The notes under the pieces: model-generated
Told to the model about the DNA's origin: nothing
Seen by the model: only the letters and a program-made list of their open reading frames with translations
The model's database searches: none
Shown here: positions 11,080-23,850 of the stretch, piece by piece
Numbering within the stretch: position 1 is the stretch's first letter
Layout: every line of letters begins with the position of its first letter
Assembly (NCBI RefSeq): GCF_000213175.1
Contig: NW_009799179.1
Span: forward strand, 5,179,564-5,233,285
DNA: 53,722 bases
Reading direction: 5' to 3'
From: Neurospora tetrasperma FGSC 2508
Lineage: Eukaryota; Ascomycota; Sordariomycetes; Sordariales; Sordariaceae
Program-made: the position numbers and the translations under genes

Positions 11080-12822
11080 CTAGTGGTGATGATGGCCATC
11101 CCCGTCATGAGAATGGGTGCTCTCCGGCCTCGACACGCCCGGCACGACACAGCAGCCCCGGCCCGAGCAATCCTCCACGCAGGCAAGCAAGCACTTCCCA
11201 TCCGCCTTGCCGCATCCAGGAAGCGAAGACGACGAGTCGTCCGGGCGGGGCGAAGTCGCGGCCTCCTCGGTGTGGTTGTGTGTCGTGTCGAGGCAAAACT
11301 CGGGCTGGATCGTAGCGCTGTGGATTCCATATTCGTGCAGACACTGCCGGACCTGCCTGGAGAGCTCCATCCACTTGTCACCGCCGGCCGCGGAAATTGG
11401 GAAGTCCACCTGGATGTGCAGCGAGGCAACGAGGCTCGTGTCGTCAAGCTGCCAGACGTGGACGTGGTGGCAACTGACTACACCCTCCAGATCTTGGATA
11501 TCTTCCCGTATTTGCTTGAGGTCGATGTGCTCGGGCGTCGCCTGGAGCAGGATCTTGGAAGCCGCAAGAGTGAGTGGGATGGCTGAGCGGAGGATGATGA
11601 CGGTGATGAAGAGCGAGACGGCAGGGTCAGCATAGAAGCGCCCCGGCCAGTTAGTGAGCCAGATAATCAGGGCCGTGGCTATGACACCGACGTTACCCAA
11701 CGCATCTCCAATGACGTGAAGAACCATTGCATTCATGCCCATATCAGCATGGCTGTGTCCGTGTCCGCCCTTGCTTGCCTTCTTCGGCTTGGTGTGGTTG
11801 TGCTCGCGATGAACGTTCGAGTTCCGTCGTCCCTTCTTTGACGAAAATGAGTGTGCGCCATAATGTTGGTGATTGTGTCCATTCGATCCTCCAATCAACG
11901 GGGTGTTTTCGGTGTTGGTGTTATCATGTCCGCCGTTTTCGTTGTCAGAGCTATTCTCACTGCTGGACTCCTCCTCCTCCGGCTGGGACCTGCTCGCCTC
12001 AATGATCTCTTGCCTGAAGCTAGCTGGATAAATTTGCATGTCTTCGATGCTCGTGAAGCGAGCGTGTCTGGCGTTGCTCGACTTCCGGGTTCTACCCGTC
12101 TGGTGATTATGCGCATCGCTCGCTACCCCCGCGCGTCCTTCCTCGGCGACCGCGCTGTGCTCATATCCATGGTCGTGCTCGTGGGCGTCCGCATGGTCAT
12201 GCCCATGTTCGTCGTGGCCGTGGTCGTGTCCGCCAGGCCCATGGGAGTGGCCGTGTCCGCCGAGAACGACGAAGCCAACGAGGTTCGAGGCAAGGCCAAG
12301 TGACCCAACAATCAGAATCAGTTTCGGGTTGTCGATCGTGGGAGGGTTGATGAATCGGCCGAGGGCTTCAAGAACGATGGACACGCAAAGCGCAATCAGG
12401 AATACCGCGTTGAAGAAGGCACCGAGAATTTCCGCGCGTAACCACTAAGACAGTCACACCCGGTTAGCGAAAGAATATGGGATCGGGAATCACACCGGAT
12501 CGCAAGACTTACACCGTAGGAGAACTGATCTGTTGTCGCCCGCTTGGTCAAAGAAAGGGCCCACAATCCGACAAGTAGGGAAATGATATCGTTTAACTAC
12601 ATAGGATATGGTGTTAGTCACCGAGTCTTGTTTAAAACACAAACCGTAACAAAAGGGTTCGGTGAGTCCCAATGTATCCCGGCGTATGCGACGTACCATG
12701 TGAAATGAATCCGCCAAGAGTGCAAGTGATCCGACAGCGAGACCGACGGACAGTTCCAGGAGGAAGAACATGACATCGATCGCCAGCATCACTTGGATGC
12801 GCGTCGTCTTTGACCACGCCAT
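11080..12822 (-). CDS. CDF-family zinc transporter (Zrc1/Cot1-like, probably vacuolar)
   Basis: Three exons, 12697-12822, 12513-12596 and 11080-12444, give 524 aa. Cation diffusion facilitators exchange Zn2+ (or Co2+) for protons; Zrc1/Cot1 load the vacuole. Transmembrane segments begin at residue 9 (IQVMLAIDVMFFLLELSVGL). The two metal-site HxxxD motifs are visible: H41-D45 (FHMLND, restored by splicing exon 1 to exon 2) and about H313-D317 (HVIGDALGNVGV). Between TM4 and TM5 lies a very His-rich cytosolic loop (from about residue 134: GHGHSHG, GHDHGHDEHGHDH), with a second His cluster near 300. A C-terminal CTD with the ferredoxin-like fold (IREDIQDLEGVVSCHHVHVW) ends in GDGHHHH. Introns are short with GTACGT and GTAAGT donors. 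The Zn/Co preference is inferred from family only. Confidence 0.93.
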
Positions 12823-13635
12823 CTTGGCGACGTTGTGGTGGTTGAAGAAGGGCGCCTGATCAGTTACTCAAATTTCCAGGTGGAGTGGACTGGACTTTCT
12901 GTGTCGCGATCGGGAGAGAAGATTCGAAAGGGGCGAGAAGAAAAAAAAAAGGAATGTTGAGATTTGTTTGCTGTGGTGGTCCTTGGCAAATCGGGGGTAC
13001 CGAAAGGGATGGAGTTCAGTTTGGTTTTAAATGGGGAGATGGACGCTGCGCTGTGCGTTGAATGAAAGCCGGATATTGTTGCTTTGTGAGTGATAGAGGT
13101 AGGAATTCGCCGCTCCTTCGTTTCGTTGCGTGTTTAATCGGTCGCGCTATCACGTCAGCTGTTGCCAGGACGTGCCAGGGGCAGTACAGGGGCTCCCGGT
13201 CGCAACAAATGACCTGGGAAAAAAAGGGTTTCCCCAATTCTTACAAATATTTCCTGACCCAATACGCTAGGTACGTATTTGTTGGATGAAATAATGCGCG
13301 CGACGACACAAATGAGAATGAGCTCTGCGAGTGAAGAGCAAGCGGGAAAACAACAGGAATTTATCAACCTCGCCACAGTGATTAGCTAAATAGTTCATTC
13401 ACAAAAGGTGTGCACACCAGAAGCACATGAAAGGTTTAGTAAACTTCCACTTGCATCGATTACAAAGAATCGCCATCGACAAAGCCGGACCCTCAAGACC
13501 TCCTCAGTAGGTATCCATTCATACACAGGAGTACAACTCATCATGCTTCCCGCCGCGGCGTCTGGATTGGAGAACGCACTAGATCCAGACGATCAAATGG
13601 AGGCTCCTTCCACATTTCCATTGGGATTCGCCAGT

Positions 13636-13669
<34 letters not shown>

Positions 13670-14457
13670 ATCAAGGTGAAGCAAATGCGCTTTCTGCCAG
13701 GTCACACATTGCATGCGTTACCAGCCCAGATTAGAAGGGAAGATTAAAAAAAAAATTGTTTAGATCTCGCACTCTTCTTCCCTTACCTACCTCTACCCTG
13801 CCGGCGTAGATCGAGGTCCCCGAATGGCTCCCGGCTGAGAGTCAACAAAGAACCTTGGCCACGAGGGCCGAACCCGATCCGCAACGCCGAATAAAACTCG
13901 CATTCACAGTGACATTAGCCGGCCGAAGCCTCCCACCGGTCCGCCGGAAGTAACAGTTCAAGGTTTTAATTTGCAACGGAACATGAGCCAGGTAAGGTAT
14001 GGTCACATGCTATGTATGTAAGTTGCGAGGTTGTTTTGTCCATTCATCATCCGAGAGTCAGACGAGTTGCCAACAACATCGAACTACAACTGTCCAACGT
14101 TACCGTTCGACGACGATTCCAAGCTATGCTCTCGCCATCTCATTCATTCACTTTAACGTCAGTATACGCTCATCTCAAGGTTCATTCAGTGAGAACATAG
14201 CGAGGATAGTCAAGATATCACTGCAGGACAAAAACACCATGGGAGCTTTAGTTTGGGAAAGAAAACGAATCGCTATCCAACATATATATATCGCTGGCAC
14301 ACGAGGGCTATGTCTCCTAACGCTAACAAAGATAAACGGACAGAAACTGGAATAATACGTGAAATCGATCGAGCATAAGAACCACCTCCCAAACCCCTTC
14401 CACCACTCACTCATCCGTCTCGTCCATCTGTTTACCTAGGATCTCCTCCGCAGTGGC
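12823..14457. other. Intergenic, transporter promoter and ATP-grasp gene 3' region
   Basis: 1.6 kb holding the zinc transporter 5' leader and promoter (12823 upward) and the 3' side of the ATP-grasp-like gene. It contains a 29-A run at 13638-13666 and a smaller A run near 13746. I see no exon chain of a further gene. Confidence 0.5.
13638..13666. repeat. Poly(A) homopolymer, 29 bases
   Basis: Uninterrupted run of 29 A in intergenic DNA. No target-site duplication or retroposed gene body is evident next to it. Confidence 0.9.
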
Positions 14458-17265
14458 TCATCCATTTTTTGGATCTTGCTCCTGTTCGGGCTCGGCAGGC
14501 GTCCCCCTCTCTTCGGTATCCCTCTCAGAGTCAAGCTGCGGGCTTTGGTCGGCCGACGAGCTTGTTGGTGGTGATTCCGGAACAGGTTCTAGTAGCGTTG
14601 GGCGATAAAAGTTATAGACCGGCTTTTGCACCAACTCACGGTGATCAGCAGGAACAAATATACCCATGTACGACCGACTGTAGTGGGTGGTATGATGGTA
14701 GAAATAGGCGATATCTGTGCGAGGAATGCCGCGGACCAGCGGGACAATGGGTTGAAAGCTATCTTTCAAAGAAACGGGAGGAGGGAGAGTATCATCCACA
14801 AAGTACCAGTCCTTTGGAGGGTTGGGTAGCTTTCTTTTCCGGTCGTGGACCATGTACCGCAGATTGTCATCCATCCGATATCTGTAAGGTCGGTTCTGAC
14901 GCGGAACATGGCCTCTGCTACCACGGTAGAAGAAGCATCGGCCTGGTGTCATCTCCCAAGGCTGACGGTCATCGGGAATGACAATGTGCTTCGTTCTCGG
15001 CAAATCGTGAGAGGGAATCAACACACCTTCGCGAGGTCGATAAGGGTCCGGAACAAAGGTCCAGCTATTCCAAGTCTCGGGCTTTTCGCCTACACAGATA
15101 AGGTCAAAGGGAGTCGGAGGAAGCATCACGGGCGTACAAAAGACTTCATTGTTGGGGTCGTTCGGAGATACATGCCCCAACGGGAGGAGAGTGCCTGTAT
15201 TGTCCGCGCGACCCTGCCTGACAAAAAACTGATAGGCAACGTTACGGGAAGGGACACCTTTTTGACTGTGAACACGAAACCTCTTGGCGTGGTAGTGTGA
15301 TTCCACCGGAAGAGCGAGACCCCAAGGTCCATCAGGCATTTCAGGTCCGTCCCATAGATGTGTCTTAAAGATTTTGGCGTATTGATCACGTCTCAGCCCT
15401 CTCGGATTCGGCCGTGGCCAGTCGTCGCGGAGGAGCGTGGATAACAGTGTCGGTCCCGGTTTGCCCTTCACTGACAAGTCTATGACCTGTTTAGCCACGT
15501 TATACATGTTCTGAATGCTAGTTGTCCAAGGGTTCAAGAAAAAGGGGGTGTGTTCTTCTTTGGCCTTTCGCCAGGTCGTATCGCCGAGGACGGTGGCCAA
15601 TCTTTTCAGCATGGATTTCTCCTGACTTTCCGTGATCCTTTGTTCAGACTCCAAAACGAATTGACGTGTCGCGACGCCCGTCTTCCATTTGCACCTCCCA
15701 CCATTCGGGAGTGCGGCTTCAAAAATGGCCAAATCTGTTTCCTCGGGACCATCGCCACCGTGCCCCTCCACTCCCAAGTAGGTACGCAGCGTGTGAAACG
15801 TGCGCCAGGAGTTTATTTTATCCTCTGGACTAGAATCGTCATCTGACGATGCTACCACAGTAAGCTCGCGAGACAATCTAGATGCACTGCTGGAGTTGAC
15901 GTCTGCCGTAGCTTGAACTTGCACGCCACGCCAACGAGTCGGTGGGTCAAAGTCGGGCATCAGTATCACTCGCAAGGGAAAGTGTTTTGAGTCATCGTCA
16001 TCCCCCACGTCGTTCTGTCCGACGCTGGTTTTGCCTTTCCCGGTCACGTCTGCTGCAGCATCTTCCTCCGCGAGATTCTGGGGCATATCAAAAGCGAGGT
16101 CAGGATCCTGCCACCTGGAACCGTCCTCCCACTCAGTTCCTGAATTTTCCGGAAGTCTCAGATCCAATAGTGCGTCGATTAGGTCGACTCGTGAATAGTA
16201 TGCGTTCATCGGCTCGTGGATACCCATATCGATCCTCATCACTCTGGGCTCGGCTTCGGTTTCGTCAATCGGCAGCCAAAAGGTCACGCTCAGACCGCCA
16301 TGCCACTTTAGATGCATCCCAATCTTTTGCAGAACCAACACTGCCCTCTGGTAATGAGCCGATGTTTTGCGAAAATGGGAGGTGGTTTCTTGCTGCACGG
16401 GGAGGAGGGTCCAACCATGCCATTTCTCCAGCTTGCCGTTGTTGAAGATACCTTGGGTCTGGTGCAACTAGCCTTTGGAACTCAAGGTATTCGTAGTGAT
16501 GACGAATTCCGTTGCGCTCTTGCGTTCGTCCTCGAGAATGTAGTCTTCCAGCTGCTTCTTCGACCCGATGCGCACATAGACTGAATCCGACCCTTCCGTA
16601 CGGTCTGTCAACATGACCGGATAGTTTCCCGAATCTTCGATGTAGCCAGCAGTCTGCATGATTGCGTGTTGGGAGTTGGTCTCCTTTCCGAGAAAGACCC
16701 AGGGATGGTGCCAAATCCCAAGGTCCCTCAACATGCGATACATTGCTAGCTTGTCGACAATGGAGTGAATCGACGTCAGCCTGGGAGTATGGACACATAT
16801 ACCGCGCCGCCTGAGTTCCCTGATACGAGCTGCGAAGACTGCCATGGTATCGTGTTGTGGTATGATGTAGTGAATATCATGTTTGTGGCAGATTTCCACA
16901 ACCGCATCGTACCACGACACGTAATTTTCGTATCCCGAAACCGGCTTGAGAAAGTGCATCTTGTCCACGGGGTATGCGAGCCTTTTCCGCTCCGTCGGCG
17001 GGACATTTGGGGGAAAATAGCCGGGTGGATAGAGGGCGTGAATTCGATAGTGCCCCTTTTTGTTGAGGATGGTAGCAATTTGACGGCCTGTGGGTGTGGC
17101 GCCATCGGTGATCAAAATGGACCCTGATCGAAATCTCAAATGCTTCTTGTGTCTGTTCTCATTTGCTTTGCGTTGAAGTTCGACATACTTGCCGTGGAAT
17201 GGTAGCTTGGTCCAAGGGTTGTTTATCGCGCCATCTGGACCGGATGAACTGGACCAACGATCCAT
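14458..17265 (-). CDS. ATP-grasp-like protein with one in-frame TAG
   Basis: One uninterrupted frame of 936 codons runs on the minus strand from ATG at 17265 to the stop at 14458, broken only by TAG at 16470-16468 (codon 266). No ATG lies further upstream in frame. The N-terminal half looks like an ATP-grasp enzyme of the carbamoyl-phosphate-synthase-like type: a Rossmann-like start (SGSILITDGATPTGRQIATI), then DKLAMYRMLRDLGI and YPVMLTDRTEGSDSVYVRIG, as in ATP-binding subdomains. The frame reads EFVITTNTLSSKG, TAG, then LHQTQGIFNNGKLEKWHGW. Later comes RVMRIDMGIHEPMNAYYSR, resembling the metal-binding end of an ATP-grasp fold. So the stop falls inside one domain. The C-terminal 450 residues are not recognised; they are rich in Pro/Trp/Tyr and end acidic. 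Substrate is unknown. It could be a recent pseudogene, a readthrough gene, or a gene corrected by RNA editing. Confidence 0.68.
16468..16470 (-). other. In-frame TAG codon 266 inside the ATP-grasp domain
   Basis: On the minus strand the context is AAA GGC TAG TTG CAC. Coding character continues in the same frame for 669 codons after it, with no frameshift and no second stop. The only intron that would skip it with nearby signals is a 36-nt one with donor GTCATC, shorter than any other intron here, and it would remove the family-like EFVITT-to-KG stretch. Confidence 0.9.
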
Positions 17266-18982
17266 TCTTTCGAGGAAAACTTGGATCGGCAAAACGATAT
17301 AGTGGTATTTGTAAGTTTGAGGTACTAGAAATGCTGGCGTTGAGATTGGGCGACGTTGCCTGGAGGATGGAAACTCGGCGAGAACTCAAACGATACTAGG
17401 ATGTTCAGGTTGCAGAAGACAAATTCCAGGTATCACATTTCTGATCTGGTATTTCTGCTTTGTGTGCAGTATTGGCTTCGGGCTTGGTCGAGTGATTGCG
17501 TGATGTAGACGGAGCATTTCATGCTAGAGGGAAAGAAGCAACAAGTTATGATTGCCCCGTCTCCAATTCCTCGGTTGACATCGTTCTGAAGGTAAGTGCT
17601 GAGCTCACACATCCGTCCGAGATCATCTGGATATCACCCCCTTGAGGTCACGCAGAGAAGCCACACAACAGCTTCCTGATTGCGCACTTTGAGAAAATGC
17701 AGAGCAGAGGGACTCCCCTAACCCCGTTCATCAGATCATTGACATCCCCCAAAGAGTGAAATGGGACCGACGATGGTGCCAGCTACCTATTTATATGACT
17801 TCCACATGTACGAGTATTTTTCTTTGACAGGATAGTTGAATGCCTTTCTCACATTTCTCTTCCTGTATCTTCCATCTACGAACCATCCGCTCCTTCACTC
17901 TCAAAGCTTCCTCGTTTACCACCACCCTCTGTTTCCTGAGCTGTTTCCCATGAACAAGCAGAGTGTCCCACATCTTCGCCATGACCATAAGTAACCAAGC
18001 AAGAAAAATCCAACAAAGCCCCCTCGCGCACTCGCAGTTTTGAGTGATATTAGTGCACTTTAATCACAAACTATTGTTCCCTGTGGTCATTCGGAGTCCT
18101 CTCCAAGCCCCAAAACCAAAGAATTTGGCGAGTTACGTACTTCTAGGAGTCTCAGGTTCGCAAAGTAGCAAGGGAACATATGCCCAGCCCGTAAAAGGGT
18201 AGCAACGATAGCAACTCTAGGGGGCACTCCCGTCCAGGCCGGGTTGACCAACAGCAAACTCCGAGTCGGACGTACTGCCGATAACGGAGGAAGGAACTCG
18301 AGAGAAGAAGCCGAACTGCGGCAAAACACTGGCTACCTAGGAAGGAAAGACCTAACAGGAGATACTGGAAGCGGCAATTGAATGGCAAGAGAAGGCGCAG
18401 ACGACAACTGCGACTGACCCTTCCAGTCCTCCCCGTTTCTTTGTCACTGTTATTTATGGGGAGAAAACAATGACTTTCCAAGAGGAGATTCGTGCCTAAC
18501 AAGTTGCATTAAGTTTTCGATTCCCTGTGGTCCATTTATGATGACACCTTCGGGTTCCTGCCACTCATCTTCTGGATGTCGAGAACGGAGTTCACCTAGA
18601 GGTAAGTGAGTAGTACCTCTACCTCTTGACCCTCATTTGCTAAGTACCGCATGATTTGCTTGTCTCCGAAGGTACTGTGTTCAGAGTTACTCTCCCCAGA
18701 GGCGAGTGCTTCAGGACCAAGATCGTTCGATTCTTCGTAACCGGGCAGCAATTAATGAGACCTTGCCTCATTATTTCCTGACTGGAGAGAAAGAGCTTCC
18801 ATACAATCCCAGTTTGCCCTAGCACATGCAAGTGCAATCTTCAACACGATCACTCACGGGCTTTAAGGCTAACCGGGCAGTTCTTCCATCTTGGTCCGAA
18901 GCGGAATCGCAACGACCAGCAACCTCCGTTGCCCTGTATGAATCTTATCTAAAGGTACCTACTTCTAGACCTCCTATCTTGG

Positions 18983-19021
<39 letters not shown>

Positions 19022-22000
19022 CGAATCATGTCCCGCCCTGACCTTTTATTCTTTCCTTTCCAGCCACACACGTATCTGCCCATGATCGAGCTACCTCTAC
19101 CTACCTACTTCAGCCCCGTCACTCTGTACCTCCTGCCGTGATCGCTATATCGAGCTGCAGTAGACGTCCGTAGCTGCACGTATGGATGGAGCGCCTACCG
19201 ACCATTCCGCCATCTGCTCGTTCCAGGCTCCGCGATTTTAAACATTGAAATCCAATCGGGGTCGGGATGGTCATAGCCTCAGCATTTTTCTTGCTCGTAG
19301 CCTGGACCCCGGTATCATAGTCCAAAGGCAAAGACAAGAGGTATCATGCCACACAGAACAAGATAACACACTGGAAATATATGCGGCGCATAAATGACAC
19401 TACTAGTTACGTTAGTCACCATTCCATGTAAATAATAGCTTAGGGTATTAGTATCGAAAGATCAAGCACGAACAGAAATCGTCAATGGATGTGGCAAGAC
19501 TAACACACTTGTTGAGCTTCGTGACCGCGTGTCAACTTCCGCCCGATAGCCCGCGAGCCCTTCACAGTCAATATTTTTGACGGTGCCGTCGTAATAGGAC
19601 CTTGAGCGAGATAAAACCCGCGCTCGTCATCCATTGCTCGCCGGCTCCGTGTCGACCGCCGCTCCAAGGGGGAGGGGGAGGGTCCCGGATCGTGTTAACC
19701 AAGCAGTGAGCTGTTCAAACCAAGCCCAGCTCGCATCCCAGACTGGATATTGCGAACAGCACCTTCCCCCAATCCGATAGAGCCGCACCTAGCGCGCTGA
19801 TGCTTTAGGTGGTAAAGATAATCTACGGCCCACTGTTTCCATCATCACACTTGGCTGCTCACAATGCGTTGGAGTCGAGACGAGACAGTATTATTTTCCA
19901 CCGGCTGCGGACATGCCGAACCTCCGTGGCCCATGGAAAGATATCCACCCCTTTCGTGCAAGGAGGTAAGATACCTAAAGTAAATGAATGGCCAAACATA
20001 TGAGAGCTGTAGCGACGGGAACAGCCAGCTAGCCAAGCAGAGCAGAGCAAGAAAGCTCGGCAATAGACCATTCAACAACACTATTCCAACACTTCCCTGG
20101 CCTCCCCAAAATGCATCCAGTGGCGTGTGTCACTGCAGTCCAGCAAGCTGGAGAAGACCAACAGGAAATGGTGGTCCTAAGAAACACACGAAATGGGCAG
20201 CTGAGTGAGGTAGGTATGAAAAAGAGGAAGGGGTCATTACCACATGTAGGTAAGCACGATCCTACCTTGAAGCCCCAAGGCCTTACATTTCCCTCCTGAT
20301 TCATTTCCTTCGTTGGGTTTTAATTCTCCCTCATTGTTCACCTTGTCCGTATCTGGTGTAGTGGGCGCACAAATCGGCTCAGTATATGTGCCCAAAACCC
20401 TCAAAGAATGGTGTGTGAATCCAGACACAATGGGAATGGCAAGCGATTTCGGAAGTAACGGCTTGATTCGCTTGAAGATAGATCGGAGACCTGGCTGATT
20501 TGAGTGACATGCAGCATATTGTTGCCGCAAGATGTTGACCGGCGGAATGAATGCTTAGGCGACCGGCGTGAAGTCACCTTACCAGGTGATACGCAGTTCG
20601 CTCTCTGCAGGTGTTGCTCGGCCGGTTGATCGGGTTGTTTGGACAAATCGCAACATGCAGGTAGCATCCTATAGTGTTTATATGGAAAACCCAGGTGGCA
20701 GCGATAGACGATGACAATGGTTGGACATGGCAACAGGTAGACGAGAAATGTCACCGTATCCTGAACCAATGAGGCCGGCATACCTCACGTATCTTGAGCA
20801 AGTCGAAGCGAATTTCCTGCATAGCCATAACAAAAATTACACCGGAGGAGGAAGAAGAGGCCTAGGCATGCTGGGGACCAAGGAGCTGAACTTCTAATAT
20901 CCAGACTAAACATGGCTCAGATTCGAAAGAGTCAGCCCGTCGGCGGAGTTGGCACACCTTGGGTTCATCTCACTAGGTTGGACTGTACAGGTTAAGGGAA
21001 ATGCGACAGAAGAGAATGACACTGCCGGGGTGTGATGTCGAAATGCTAGGTGCGTAGCACAGGAACGCAGTCAAATGCAACAGCGGCTTGACTGAGCGGG
21101 CCGCTGTGTTGTTCTGGCTTCTTGTAGACAGACTGCAACAGGTGAGATGCAGACGGTAACACATGGAGTGAGGGAATAGACGGAAAAAAGAAACGAGCTG
21201 GAGATACCAACAACAGGAGCTTACGCTATAGGGGGTGTGTTGATTGGAGGTGTCTAGGAGGTTTGGTATCACAGGTATCAATGCATAAGGTATAAGATGG
21301 AGAGAGCGTTACCACTGGACAGCATGGCGTGGGGAAGCAGCCTACAAGGCCGGGTTGGTTAGGTGTAGGGCGTATGGGGTCCGCAGCCGTGCACGCGGGT
21401 GAGAGGGTGTGGCCTCTTCCGTACCCAAGGCCGGTGTGTATGCGAGCACACCGTATTCTGCGGTCCCATCCCCGATACTCCCTGGTTTAGTCTTTCACCT
21501 GGCGCTCACCTCTCCATCCCGCTCATCCGCCGATCTGGGTTTCGTGCGGGACAGAGGTAGAGTGCCGACGAGAGAACCACCCAACAGGGGCAGAGAAGCC
21601 ACAGAGGTGTTCATAAGTTGGACCGGTCCATTTAGTCGAGATGATATGCACATGCAGCTTGCAGCATATGATACGTCGGGTGCGGATGAGGAACTTTTGG
21701 AACTCGGAATGGGACACAGAAAGATAGCGGATGGACTTCTCTGATGTAGCCACCGAGGTCTGCTTCCTTCCAGGTAAGGCAACCCGTACCTCACAGGTCC
21801 ACAGCCGTGCATTGGACGCTTATCGTGGTGGGATTTGACGCGTGCAGACCGGCGCCGGATTGGTGGTGGGTGGCTGAAATCTGTAACGCTCAAGTTATAC
21901 CGAGCCGTCCAGACGTCGCTCACAGACATGGTGGTTTCTGTTTATTGGCATGAAGACCAAGACACGTTGTTATGGCCTGCTCTGTGCGAGTCCACGGACG

Positions 22001-23850
22001 GTAGCAGATGACGTTGTAGTAGACGTCGTGGGCGGGTACAGGCCAGTGAGGACAAGACGATATAAACATAGCAGGAGCCGGCCTGGGCTGTTACCCAAGG
22101 GAGGTGCTTGCAGATGGTACGAAGCACAAGAGCGTGGAGTTGACTGGCGGCTGGTGTAGAGAGAAACCTCCAACAGCGTGTGGACTGTTGGCCAAGTGTA
22201 ACCATTGCGACCGAGACGGATCGGGAGCCCAGTTTTCGGAGAGGCGTGCCGGTGAAGGTCTGGAGAAGGCCATTCTCGAAGCTTACAGGTCATCTTGGAT
22301 ATGTAGTTAAAGCTCCCCGAGAACGGGATCGAGTTTCAGTACTGTGTAACCGTGGTATATGGTAGACGCAGATGCTCAGGCGCCATGAATCCAGACCGGG
22401 AGTCCAGGACCGCAGAGGCCGACTTTGGCCAGACGTTCGAATGTTCTGAGCCTGGCATCGAGACGAGCTGTTGCTTTGCCATGTCCTATCGGATGTAGCG
22501 TAATCATGAGGCTGGCGGCATCATTCCGTGAGTCTTGACCATTGGCTCTATCCGGCATCGACTATCAACTGCAGAGCGGCAGCAGAAGGGAACCTCAGAA
22601 TGTAGAGAAAATCCATGAGTGGTGAGGTGAGCCTTGGCATCCTGAGTATACCTTAAGCAGGCCCAGCAACATGGACAGCACCGCGAACTGGATGGGAACC
22701 GAACTCGGAGCTTCTCAGGCATCTAGCCTCCTCTGCCTCGTAGTGGCTGGCGTGTCCCGTCTAGTGGAAAGTACGGATATCCGGCGGCGCGGGGAAGGTG
22801 TGAGAATCATCATGATCTTATGCAATGCGCCAGTCGTGGGCGATGCTTCGTTCCCGTTGGGTGTTGTGTTGGCGTTGGCCCGGCGTCAGATCAGATAGGA
22901 GGTAGAGTTGAGTTGTAGTGAGAAGGACAGTGACAGCGCCAACGGAGATGTTGTTGGATGAGGTGCAGTGCTTTCTCGATGCTGTCTGGTCCTGAAGCCG
23001 GCCAGGGCAGGTGCACGGACCCTACTTGACTGTCAGGAAGGAACAACATCGCAATAAGCTGTTCCGGTGAAATGACAGTCGTCTTGATGCCTTGTTCCAC
23101 GTTCACTACGACCGGCTGGTTTGAAGTTGAACAAGGTAAAGTCAACAATAAGGTAGATGTAGGACGGTGATTCGCAAGTCTTGTCAGCGTCGGATCGATC
23201 TAAATGTCAGTGGCCAGAGCAGGCAATTTTGCGTTGCATGGTGTGGTTTTGTCACCTGTAGCAATGCCGGTGACTGCCCTAGTCTACACCTACACCTTCC
23301 AGTTCCTGGGCTAGTTGAGGTGCCTTGCCTCAGTCTCAAGCTTGACTTTGCTAGCAGTAATTATACTTCAGAGGTAGGTGCATCCGTGGAGGATTAATGT
23401 CCCTCGAGGTACGCTCGCTCTTCAGATGAAGGGCTTGATGTGATAGGTTGTTTGGAGCTCCCCGTGCTTGTATCGAAGCACGTACCGGGTATGAAGAGGG
23501 AAGATGCAGATAGGCAGGTACTTTGCCCAGCATTGATAGACAGCATATTTTTGAGTATATGCCTAACTTGGCCAGTACATAATACGAAGTCACATAACCA
23601 GAACGCACACTTGCGTCGAAAATATTTCGACCCCCGAATCGGCCCCTCAACGACTGGAGCGGGACGGGAGCTCACCCAATCCAGGTGGGGTCTGGAAGCT
23701 ATCTGCTCATGCCGTTAAACGGCTCCATCTGGCTAGTCTTCAGACGGCGTTCTTGATGTCTTCCCATTGCAATTGAAGACGCAATGGAAGGCCATTGTTC
23801 AATCTACGTGTCTGACCTATCTGGGCTTCCTTTTGATAACACCTCGACAC
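17266..23850. other. 6.6-kb block with no recognisable gene
   Basis: Base composition is near balanced and there is no long open frame on either strand. I tried to find splice-linked exons and saw none with family-like content. It contains a 38-T run (18984-19021), scattered AGGTA(C/G) and TACCTAC words, and many short frames. There is no strong AT bias of the kind left by heavy repeat-induced point mutation, and no terminal repeats were noticed. It may hold regulatory DNA or non-coding transcripts for the downstream plus-strand gene. Confidence 0.45.
18984..19021. repeat. Poly(T) homopolymer, 38 bases
   Basis: Uninterrupted run of 38 T followed by CGAATC. It could be the complement of a poly(A) tail, but no retroposed sequence is recognised beside it. 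Confidence 0.9.

Noticed and set aside
16466-16502. 36-nt in-frame intron removing the TAG of the ATP-grasp-like gene
   Set aside because: The donor GTCATC is poor, the length is below that of every other intron in the window, and splicing would remove the family-like EFVITT-to-KG stretch.
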